NCBI GenBank assembly: GCA_025464585.1
Contig: JAODGL010000085.1
Coordinates: 3,799-11,200, forward strand
DNA: 7,402 nt
Direction: 5' to 3'
Origin: Methanosarcinales archaeon
GTDB taxonomy: Archaea > Halobacteriota > Syntropharchaeia > Alkanophagales > Methanospirareceae
Below are positions 1 to 5,028 of this stretch, piece after piece. Every line of letters begins with the position of its first letter. Positions within the stretch are counted from its first letter, which is position 1. The notes below the pieces were generated by a model that made no database searches, was not told the origin of the DNA, and saw only the letters and a program-made list of their open reading frames with translations. Both the position numbers and the translations under genes were made by a program.

Positions 1-203
1 GCGGCAGGAAGCACCACCTTTCTTACAGTATGCCATTTGCCCGCACCCAATGCGTAACTCCCTTCCCGGTATGCAAGAGGAACCGCCTTTATCGCCTCTT
101 CCGACGTCCTGATGATGCCCGGTATTTCCATAAACGCAAGCGTGAGCGCACCCCAGAGCAGTGCGAATGTGACACGATGCAGCTGTACTGATGTTCCACT
201 CAT
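1..203 (-). pseudogene. pstA: C-terminal part of a second PstA phosphate permease, lacking its N-terminus
   Basis: In this frame the minus strand encodes the EAA loop of a PstA-type phosphate permease: SEEAIKAVPLAYRE, then ALGAGKWHTVRKVVLP, ending at the window edge. The loop contacts the PstB ATPase. It resembles the intact PstA at 5778-6632 (SEEAIKAVPLSHRE, ALGASKWQTI) but differs enough to be a paralogue, not a duplicate. The transmembrane half expected upstream is absent; recognisable permease sequence begins near 165 (LLWGALTLAFM). To the right lies pstS in another frame. In-frame ATGs at 203 and 224 exist, but I see no reason to think they are real starts, and a stop lies just beyond at 230-228. 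The gene continues left of the window, so its C-terminus is unseen. The family call is secure; that it is non-functional is an inference from the missing membrane domain. Confidence 0.75.
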
Positions 204-666
204 AAGGTGTGTCGGCTGAACCATCGTTCACAATCACCACAATCATCCGTTTCCCGATTTCGGTCTCGTATATGGTTGCGCCCTTTACACCTTCCTGTAA
301 GATGTCCTCTGTGTCTGCACGCTTGGATGCCATCCCGATGTCCACCTTATCCTGCTTCGCCATGCTTATACCATGCCCGGAGCCACCGTCGGAGACACTT
401 ATCTCCACCCCGGGATGCTTTTCCATATATGTTCTTGCCGCCTCAAGAGCGAAAGGCAGCACCGTTGTGGAACCCTGCATATCTATTGAACCCTGTACAC
501 TCAGGTCCTTTGCTTCCGCCTGTTCCCCTGATTGTACATTCAGGGTGTTCGTAATCACGCCGACACCTGCAGCCGCCACGACCGCAATCACTATCAGCAC
601 GAGCGTTGCAATCGCAGGCGATACTCCTCGCTTGTCCTTCAACAGATTTCTTTTTCTCGTGTTCAT
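160..666 (-). pseudogene. pstS: Phosphate-binding protein PstS, N-terminal fragment with pilin-like leader, fused out of frame to pstA'
   Basis: The ATG at 666 follows an AGGAGGTGA Shine-Dalgarno. Residues 1-13 are basic, and 14-38 form a hydrophobic segment starting GVSPAIATLVLIVIAV, a class III (pilin-like) archaeal leader that would anchor the protein outside the membrane. The PstS fold follows: the phosphate-loop motif QGSTTVLP at 64-71, a glycine-rich SDGGSGHGI at 92-100, and DIGMASK at 109-115. PstS homology is convincing to about residue 150 (MIVVIVNDGS), then is lost. A typical PstS of about 280-320 residues would still have its second lobe to come. The reading frame stays open to base 1, but by then it is the wrong frame of a PstA coding sequence. 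The fusion point is near 160-190. The product cannot form a complete two-lobe phosphate-binding protein. In an intact system PstS delivers phosphate to PstCA. Confidence 0.8.
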
Positions 667-677
667 TTTTTTCGTTT

Positions 678-686
678 TCACCTCCT
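678..686 (-). promoter_or_regulatory. Strong Shine-Dalgarno for pstS
   Basis: The minus strand reads AGGAGGTGA, a near-perfect anti-16S match, 11 bases before the ATG at 666. It fixes that ATG as the pstS start over the longer overlapping frame that opens at 754. Confidence 0.75.
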
Positions 687-748
687 ATTCTTTTAACGCG
701 GCGATTGTTCACGCACCCGCCCTCCTCGCGAAGGGAAGGCATCTCAAT

Positions 749-773
749 CACCACGATAACATGTTCTGTGGTG
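749..773. promoter_or_regulatory. Dyad-symmetric element in the pstS leader, possible operator or leader hairpin
   Basis: CACCAC (749-754) and GTGGTG (768-773) are exact inverted arms around a 13-base centre that itself contains the palindrome AACATGTT (758-765). The element lies just downstream of a TATA-like box at 776-783 on the pstS strand. It could therefore be an operator over the transcription start or a hairpin in the leader RNA. No regulator is identified; the function is inference. Confidence 0.3.
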
Positions 774-775
774 CC

Positions 776-783
776 CTATATAG
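776..783 (-). promoter_or_regulatory. Candidate TATA box for pstS
   Basis: CTATATAG lies about 110 bases upstream of the pstS ATG. With the usual archaeal spacing of about 25 bases, transcription would begin near 750, inside the dyad element, leaving a leader of about 85 bases. An identical octamer lies at 837-844, so which one is used is unclear. Confidence 0.35.
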
Positions 784-836
784 GAGTTGTCCTAAGACAA
801 TATGTGGAGGAAAATAATCTATAATTTCAATAAAAA

Positions 837-844
837 CTATATAG
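837..844 (-). promoter_or_regulatory. Second CTATATAG octamer, alternative TATA box
   Basis: This is an exact copy of the self-complementary octamer at 776-783, 61 bases further upstream of pstS. It is in an A+T-rich stretch, so it could be an alternative promoter or a repeated protein-binding site. Confidence 0.25.
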
Positions 845-851
845 AACAAAA

Positions 852-887
852 TTTATAACCACAAGATTATTTATAACCACAAGATTA
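852..887. repeat. 18-bp perfect tandem duplication
   Basis: TTTATAACCACAAGATTA occurs twice with no gap (852-869 and 870-887). It abuts the 10-bp-period GATTACAC/GATTTACAC repeats that follow, so it marks the pstS-proximal edge of the repeat zone around the ATPase gene. Confidence 0.9.
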
Positions 888-929
888 CACAGATTTACAC
901 GAGAAGAAAATGAATTGTTAACACAGATT
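881..929. repeat. Left flank of 10-bp-period intergenic repeats beside the ATPase gene
   Basis: Two adjacent decamers (AAGATTACAC, AGATTTACAC, 881-900) are followed after a short gap by TTAACACAGATT at 918-929. The last is an exact inverted copy of 2280-2291 on the far side of the ATPase gene, and it overlaps that gene's stop codon at 928-930. The same word family recurs at 2223-2242 and 2280-2309. Such words often border accessory genes in environmental genomes (recalled, not searched). Confidence 0.7.
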
Positions 930-2190
930 AACTTATCAACCACTTCCACAGTTCTGTCAGCTTTATCTTCCGCCCTTCCTTTTCCATCTCCCCTTCTTGA
1001 TCCCATGTTATCATCAGCAGATTTCCGCAGTTCAGCTCTCTGCTTGCTCTCAATAAACTCCGTATTTCTCTTCTTTCGCTATCTTCTCTCAATTCGTGGG
1101 TTACCTGAATCAGTTGATTTATTTGAGTCCCCTCTTTTATTACAAAATCTACCTCCCGCTGCTGATAGTCTCTCCAGAAAAATACTTCCAATAACGGATT
1201 ACTATTCGTCCTCCGCTGTAATTCTAAAAAGGCGACGTTCTCCATCAATTTCCCCTTATCTTCTGAGAATCTCAGTGTTTTTGTTAAGCCGGTATCACAG
1301 AGGTATATCTTTTTGGGGTAGGATTCTCTCAGGTGTGGCTTCTCCGAGTACTTTCGCAAAAAGAAGAAAAAGGCTGTATCTTCCAGTTTTGATAAGTAAT
1401 CATAAACCGTGTTCTTTGAGACTCGCACACCCATACTTTTAACCCTGTCAAACAGGGCATTTACTGAAATCTCGTTTGTAAAATTCTGGATGGTGAAGGA
1501 ATGCAGAACCCTCGCAAGTTCGACGTTCGTTATCTGATGCCGCTCGATAAAATCACGGAACAGAATTAAATCCGCGTACTCCTTCAGAATTTTTACCTTT
1601 TCTCTACTTAAAACGACTTCTGGGAATCCACCAAATTCCATGTATTCCCGTAGATAATGCTTTATTCTCGCAGACGCATCTCTGCTCATGTATTTCTCTG
1701 TTTTCAATCCTTTTGCCTTTGCATATTCTCTAAAACTGAAAGGAAGCAGGAGATAGGAGAGTGTTCTTCCTCTGAGCTGTGTGGCTATCTCTTTACTCAG
1801 AAGTTTTGAGGATGACCCTGTCAGGAACATTCTGTACCTTTTCAGGTCATGAAGTTCTCTCACGATGATCTCCCAGTTCTTTACGTTCTGTATCTCATCC
1901 ATGAGGAGAACCCCCGGCTCTTTTCCGTATATCTCGATGAATGTTCTTATTATATCCCGCAACTCAGTGTATTTTATGCCGTAAAGTCTGGAGTCTTCGA
2001 AATTTAAGTAAACAAAATCGCGCATTTCTCTGGAAAGTTGAAATAAATAATATGTCTTTCCCGCTCTTCTCGGACCAATTACGGATATGACAAACTCGGA
2101 ATCTAATGGAACGGATAGCTCTCGCTCCACGAGTTCGGGTTTGAAGCTTTCGTACTCTTTCAGGTAATCCACTATATCCTCTTTTTTCAT
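928..2190 (-). CDS. Archaeal-type ATPase, AAA domain plus DUF4143 (COG1373 family)
   Basis: This is a full-length 420-residue cytoplasmic ATPase. Residues 34-128 form the nucleotide-binding core: Walker A GPRRAGKT (39-46), Walker B VLLMDE (94-99), and the TGSSS sensor strand (124-128). An LRGR motif (139-142) follows, typical of the family. Residues about 200-280 include a winged-helix-like part (VYDYLSKLEDTAFFF, 262-276). The C-terminus is the DUF4143 region with a PD-(D/E)XK nuclease-like pattern: E317, then REVDFVI with D348, then LIQVT, where Q362 replaces the usual acidic residue and T364 the usual lysine. Substrate and partners are not known for this family, which is common and patchily distributed in archaea and bacteria. 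The ATG at 2190 has no Shine-Dalgarno, and a TATA-like box 23-30 bases upstream suggests a leaderless message. Flanking inverted and 10-bp-period repeats suggest it arrived as a unit. Confidence 0.88.
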   Translation of the reverse strand: MKKEDIVDYLKEYESFKPELVERELSVPLDSEFVISVIGPRRAGKTYYLFQLSREMRDFVYLNFEDSRLYGIKYTELRDIIRTFIEIYGKEPGVLLMDEIQNVKNWEIIVRELHDLKRYRMFLTGSSSKLLSKEIATQLRGRTLSYLLLPFSFREYAKAKGLKTEKYMSRDASARIKHYLREYMEFGGFPEVVLSREKVKILKEYADLILFRDFIERHQITNVELARVLHSFTIQNFTNEISVNALFDRVKSMGVRVSKNTVYDYLSKLEDTAFFFFLRKYSEKPHLRESYPKKIYLCDTGLTKTLRFSEDKGKLMENVAFLELQRRTNSNPLLEVFFWRDYQQREVDFVIKEGTQINQLIQVTHELREDSERREIRSLLRASRELNCGNLLMITWDQEGEMEKEGRKIKLTELWKWLIS

Positions 2191-2212
2191 CTGTATAAAG
2201 TGTAACTCTTTT

Positions 2213-2220
2213 TCTATAAG
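2213..2220 (-). promoter_or_regulatory. Candidate TATA box for the ATPase gene, leaderless start
   Basis: On the minus strand CTTATAGA lies 23-30 bases before the ATG at 2190. At archaeal TATA-to-start spacing, transcription would begin at or very near that ATG. This agrees with the absence of a Shine-Dalgarno there. Confidence 0.35.
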
Positions 2221-2222
2221 AC

Positions 2223-2242
2223 TTTACACGGATTTACGCTGA
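2223..2242. repeat. 10-bp-period repeats just upstream of the ATPase gene
   Basis: Two decamers, TTTACACGGA and TTTACGCTGA, run head to tail. They share the orientation and vocabulary of the repeats at 881-900 on the other side of the gene, and are inverted relative to 2280-2309. Confidence 0.6.
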
Positions 2243-2279
2243 TTCTCTTCTCCCTCTCCTTTTACATAATTAATTTTTC

Positions 2280-2309
2280 AATCTGTGTTAATCTGCGTTA
2301 ATCTGCGTC
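2280..2309. repeat. Three 10-bp tandem units at the outer edge of the ATPase module
   Basis: AATCTGTGTT, AATCTGCGTT and AATCTGCGTC are consecutive near-identical decamers. Bases 2280-2291 are the exact inverse of 918-929, forming a 12-bp inverted repeat about 1.35 kb apart around the ATPase gene. The period equals about one helical turn, so the units would sit on one DNA face. Confidence 0.75.
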
Positions 2310-2327
2310 TAAATTTTTTTTATTTTA

Positions 2328-2359
2328 AGAGGGAAAGTTTTTGTGAAACTTTTCCCTCT
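2328..2359. repeat. Strong imperfect hairpin next to the repeat cluster
   Basis: AGAGGGAAAGTTT (2328-2340) pairs with AAACTTTTCCCTCT (2346-2359), giving a 13-bp stem with one bulged base and a 5-base loop. On the plus strand the long T run precedes the hairpin, and on the minus strand an A run follows it. It therefore does not look like a standard intrinsic terminator in either direction. It may be a boundary structure of the repeat-flanked module. Confidence 0.7.
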
Positions 2360-2425
2360 CGAAAATAAAGTTGCCACGTATCATATATAAATAGCTTCCC
2401 ATGTTGCAAATCGAAAAATGTAAAA

Positions 2426-2622
2426 TTAAAAGAAAATGGTTGAAATGAAATCACCATAGAACGCAGCGGTGAAGAAACCGGCAGTGAGATAGACGATAAA
2501 AGGGAGTTCAACTTCCCTTTTTGCTCAAGCTCCTCCAAACAACTTATAATGTCGGCTCCACGCCACCCATACATACTTCTGCACAATGCCGATATAGTCG
2601 CTGCCGTGTATTTGTAGCTCAT
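2426..2622 (-). pseudogene. Probable C-terminal remnant of an A24-family prepilin/prearchaellin peptidase, frameshifted
   Basis: Two minus frames join into one plausible protein end. The first, from the ATG at 2622, gives GADIISCLEELEQK. The second gives REVELPFIVYLTAGFF followed by TAAFYGDFISTIFF and a stop at 2428-2426. Joined across a run of five T (2518-2522 on the plus strand), they match what I recall of archaeal A24 peptidase ends: a short charged helix, a basic-acidic strand, then a final membrane helix beginning LPF(I/V) and ending near YGD. One extra base in that run restores the frame. The peptidase core with its two catalytic aspartates is missing. The first frame stays open to 2320, but its residues after the shift look non-coding. 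These enzymes cut class III leaders from pilin-like proteins. The identification rests on about 40 residues and is moderate at best. Confidence 0.4.
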
Positions 2623-2656
2623 GCATCAATTTGAAGTTCTTTTTTTGCAAAAAGGT

Positions 2657-2803
2657 TTACGTGCAGTTCTCTATCCATAAGAACTCGTCCTCTATCTCTT
2701 CCCTCAAAGCCGCAATGAGTTCCTGTTCATATTCAAGAAGCAAGGCATTGTCAACGATTTCATGCCTGCACAACAAATACTTTATACGCAACCACTTATC
2801 CAT
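2657..2803 (-). CDS. Small 48-residue ORF, unknown, possibly a gene fragment
   Basis: An ATG inside the last codons of the PHP gene opens a 48-residue frame with protein-like composition: a basic start (MDKWLRIKYLLCRHE), then an acidic amphipathic helix containing LLLEYEQELIAALREEIEDE. It overlaps the PHP gene by 22 bases in another frame. No Shine-Dalgarno is clear. The helix with LLLEYE vaguely recalls PIN-domain toxins, but it is far too short for one and no catalytic aspartates are arranged as in that family. The same frame continues after the TAA through 2560 with no recognisable content. It could be a small translationally coupled protein or debris of a larger gene. I do not recognise it. 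Confidence 0.3.
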   Translation of the reverse strand: MDKWLRIKYLLCRHEIVDNALLLEYEQELIAALREEIEDEFLWIENCT

Positions 2804-3497
2804 TCAGAGCTGACTTCTTTCAATTTCTTCCGTCCTTTCCAGCGAATCCACCCCTCGCCTATTATACCACAGACAAAAGGCAGAGGGGTCGCCATGAACG
2901 CCATGCAGGCACCCAGTGCGATAACCTTGTTGTGGCGGCGCATCTGATACACCCTCTCTAAAGGGTCGTCGGGTGTATGCTCCACCCCTCTAAAGGATGC
3001 GATTAGCCTCTTACCGACTCCATGAGCAATCTCCATATTCCATAGTATCCAGTGTCGCAGAGGAGCGGGACCGCCTCCAGGATTCGTCTCCCCCTGCTGG
3101 ATTGACCGGTACAAATCATCAGCAGATTTACCCTCGAATTCGGTGAAGGCATCTCCCAGCATCTCTGGCGAGTGTGCATCGCTTCCTCCCGTGTGTGCTA
3201 AAGACGAACTTGCGCTCTTCTGTGCTAACCCGTTCACATATATGTCCCTGTGTGCGGCGTTCAACACCTCCACGCCGTCCAGAAAAAGCTCGTTAATCAT
3301 TGTTCCAAGGCTCGGACAGCGGTAGCTGAATGGATGTGGCGCCACAGCCAGACCATCCTGGTCATTCATTGCTGTATCAACCATTGTCTCCGGCGGCGTG
3401 ACTGACTCGGGATATGGTATAAAGCCCACCTTGCTGAACCCGGAATAGTGAGTATGGGTATGTAAATCTGCTCGACCCCGGGATATGGAAAACCCGC

Positions 3498-3509
3498 TAA
3501 TATATGTAT
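3498..3509 (+). promoter_or_regulatory. TATA-like box, best placed for the plus-strand ORF at 3542
   Basis: TAATATATGTAT lies about 40 bases before a plus-strand ATG that has its own Shine-Dalgarno. That spacing fits an archaeal promoter with a start near 3530. The sequence is nearly symmetrical and could also be read leftward (ATACATATATTA) toward the PHP gene, where it would start transcription inside the coding region. Confidence 0.4.
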
Positions 3510-3531
3510 CTTTTTCAAAATTATGTAGAAT

Positions 3532-3537
3532 GGAGGA
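3532..3537 (+). promoter_or_regulatory. Shine-Dalgarno before the short plus-strand ORF
   Basis: GGAGGA sits 4 bases before the ATG at 3542 on the plus strand, opposite in orientation to every other gene here. It favours 3542 over the upstream in-frame ATGs at 3485 and 3530. Confidence 0.45.
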
Positions 3538-3541
3538 GAAA

Positions 3542-3700
3542 ATGAAAGTGGGTGTGAATTCGCGACTGGTACGCGAGATCTCAGGAAGACCTTTGAGCAA
3601 TTATTCTCATCTCTTTTGTCTATTGGCATCAGCTTTGATATTGGTCGTCTATGTAAAATTTATAGTGTATATAGATCATGCCCGCCGCAGGATTACATAA
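3542..3700 (+). pseudogene. Start of a plus-strand gene cut short, possibly a glycosyltransferase N-terminus
   Basis: The ORF has a full set of upstream signals (TATA-like box, GGAGGA, ATG) but runs only 52 codons. Its opening MKVGVNSRLV resembles the first strand of GT-B glycosyltransferases, which commonly begin M(K/R)(I/V)G(I/V)N(T/S)RLL; that is a very short match. From about residue 20 the sequence stops looking like such an enzyme and becomes a hydrophobic stretch (LFCLLASALILVVYVKF). It overlaps the end of the minus-strand regulator at 3676-3700. The likeliest reading is a genuine gene start joined to unrelated DNA near 3590-3600. A real small membrane protein is possible but less likely. 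Confidence 0.3.
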
Positions 3701-4350
3701 CCGAAAGATGCAATTGCAAGCGCGATAGAAGCGAGCGAGAGTGCCATTACCATGTTCGAATACCAGGCATTCCTGAACACCCACGATAATCGCCTGATGA
3801 ATTGCTTCAATATCAGTAAATAAACCCTATCAACTTCTTCATCCCTTCCCACAATCTCACTTAGCATCTCATCCTTTATTCTCACATTAAAAGCATCTAT
3901 CAGGTCTTTAAGCATTCCTGATACGAGTGCATGCATCCGTTTAAGCCCTTTTTCAATCGTGAATTCACTGGGGTTCAGGATGTCGTAGATTACTATCTTA
4001 TTCCTCGTCTCTTCCACTATCTCTATACCGATGAGATTTTTGCATAGCTCTTTTACCTCTTTCCTTATCTCCTGTGGTATCATACTCGCATTAAGTTCTA
4101 TGAACTGGTGTCCCATCACATAAGCACCTATAATATCCATTTTGAGCTCATTCACATCCCCATCAATCTTCAATGTCTTACGGCTGACAAAAGGTTGAAC
4201 CATAGGTGGTGTGAGCAGCAACGTTCCATCATCGCGATACGTGATTGACACGAGTGAACCGGGCAGCAGCCCGACATCAACCGCCCATTTCTTTGGTAAC
4301 GTAATCATATACGTGGATTTACCGGTTATCTGGACTTTTCTTGCTTCCAT
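3676..4350 (-). CDS. Phosphate uptake regulator, AbrB/SpoVT-type DNA-binding domain plus truncated PhoU-like domain
   Basis: Residues 1-48 form an AbrB/MazE-type swapped-hairpin DNA-binding domain (VQITGKSTYMITLPKKW, then VGLLPGSLVSI). Residues about 60-187 match the middle of archaeal PhoU-like regulators (IGAYVMGHQFIEL, NLIGIEIVEET, DILNPSEF, GRDEEVDRVYLLILKQF). Relatives run to about 320-340 residues and contain a second helical repeat with an (E)RI(A/G)DHA-type motif. Here that part is absent. After about residue 187 comes an unrelated tail with a membrane helix (about 199-221) ending ILRRA. None of the three frames past that point restores PhoU homology, so a simple frameshift does not explain it. 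The gene lies 15 bases after phoU and probably shares its message, where it would control pst genes. It could still bind DNA, but its sensing half is incomplete. Confidence 0.8.
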   Translation of the reverse strand: MEARKVQITGKSTYMITLPKKWAVDVGLLPGSLVSITYRDDGTLLLTPPMVQPFVSRKTLKIDGDVNELKMDIIGAYVMGHQFIELNASMIPQEIRKEVKELCKNLIGIEIVEETRNKIVIYDILNPSEFTIEKGLKRMHALVSGMLKDLIDAFNVRIKDEMLSEIVGRDEEVDRVYLLILKQFIRRLSWVFRNAWYSNMVMALSLASIALAIASFGYVILRRA

Positions 4351-4365
4351 TTTTCTACTTTCAGC

Positions 4366-5022
4366 TCATTCCAGCTTCCTCTTCTCCCCGGTTACCATGT
4401 ATATAATCCGGGAAGCGATATTGCACGCATGGTCGCCAATTCGCTCTAAATGCAGCGCTACGAAGAGCAGATGACTCGCATTTGCAATACATCTCGGATT
4501 TTCTATCATTATCATCATCAATTCCCGTCTGACCTGGTCAAATAGCGCATCTATCACGTCATCTCGTTCCGAGAAATCCTCCAGTATTTTTATATCTCCT
4601 GCCGAAAACGCCTTGAGGCAATCAGAAATCATGCCCTGTGAAATCTCTGACATCCTCGGTACGTCAATCAGCGGTTTCGCAAACGGTTCATCCTCTATTC
4701 TAAGGACAATCTCCGCAATGTCGCCCGCCAAATCGCTTATCCTGTCGAAATCCGTGATTATCTTCATGCACGTTCCTATTGTTCTTAAATCCGAAGCCAT
4801 GGGCTGCTGTAATGCAAGCAGTTTCATGCACCTGTTCTCTATGTCAAATTCCAGTTCGTCTATTATTGCGTTTCCTTTCAGTACCTTCGATGCCAGTTCA
4901 GTATCGCGGTGAACAAGAGCTGTGATGGCATTCTTCGCTGATTCCTTCGCCAGTTCGCCCATCCTCAGCACTTCTCGCTTGAGCTTTCCCAGATCCTCTA
5001 TGTATTCTTTTCTTATCGCCAT
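4366..5022 (-). CDS. phoU: Phosphate signalling and transport regulator PhoU
   Basis: This is a complete 218-residue PhoU, the normal length. It is an all-helical protein of two related three-helix bundles, each with a metal-cluster motif: DFDRISDLAGDIAE (91-104) in the first and LERIGDHACNIA (192-203) in the second. The conserved QQPMASDLR stretch (72-80) lies between the helices of repeat one. PhoU acts at the inner face of the membrane, restraining the Pst transporter when phosphate is sufficient and, in bacteria, linking it to a sensor kinase. The second component in this archaeal operon is more likely the AbrB-type regulator that follows. The start lies 6 bases past the pstB stop with only a weak GGGAGA inside the pstB end, so translation is probably coupled. 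No defects are seen. Confidence 0.95.
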   Translation of the reverse strand: MAIRKEYIEDLGKLKREVLRMGELAKESAKNAITALVHRDTELASKVLKGNAIIDELEFDIENRCMKLLALQQPMASDLRTIGTCMKIITDFDRISDLAGDIAEIVLRIEDEPFAKPLIDVPRMSEISQGMISDCLKAFSAGDIKILEDFSERDDVIDALFDQVRRELMMIMIENPRCIANASHLLFVALHLERIGDHACNIASRIIYMVTGEKRKLE

Positions 5023-5028
5023 TTTATT

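Larger units (their letters stand above)
2782..3600 (-). pseudogene. PHP-family metal-dependent phosphoesterase, missing its start and metal motif II
   Basis: PHP proteins bind two or three metals and hydrolyse phosphoesters. Visible pieces, numbered from the TTG at 3600, are: motif I DLHTHTHYSG (45-54), a jump, GLAVAPHPFSYRCPSLG (83-99) with the motif III histidine, GVEVLNAAHRD (109-119), and GGSDAHSPEMLGDA (138-151) with motif IV Asp141 and His143. A C-terminal membrane segment lies near 225-248, as in methanogen relatives. Family members carry about 60-70 residues between PPETMVDTA and the DQDGLAVAPHP segment, including the TDHD motif II and a metal-binding glutamate. Here the two are nearly adjacent, so the site cannot be complete. 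Motif I normally starts within a few residues of the N-terminus, but no ATG, GTG or TTG exists in frame nearer than 3600, so the 5' end is also lost. I call it a pseudogene, or a collapsed assembly of an intact gene. Confidence 0.75.

Noticed and set aside
443..754. Minus-strand ORF of 103 codons overlapping pstS
   Set aside because: It is an alternative frame with no domain-like sequence; the SD and PstS motifs support the frame starting at 666.
209..817. Plus-strand ORF of 202 codons
   Set aside because: It is antisense to pstS, whose motifs, leader and SD are clear on the minus strand.
852..930. CRISPR array
   Set aside because: Units are 10 or 18 bp and contiguous, with no regular unique spacers and no cas genes nearby.
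915..1442. Plus-strand ORF of 175 codons
   Set aside because: It lies antisense to the well-supported ATPase gene and has a low-complexity Ser/Leu-rich composition typical of a shadow frame.
2328..2359. Intrinsic terminator for the ATPase gene or the genes to its right
   Set aside because: No T run follows the stem on either strand; the T run lies before it on the plus strand.
2560..2803. Stop-codon readthrough linking the 48-residue ORF to downstream codons in the same frame
   Set aside because: The stop is TAA, not the TAG used for pyrrolysine; the downstream codons show no recognisable protein and a TGA follows soon after.
3782..3800. Simple frameshift as the cause of the regulator's altered C-terminus
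   Set aside because: Reading both other frames past residue 187 gave no PhoU-like sequence, so material is missing or replaced rather than shifted.
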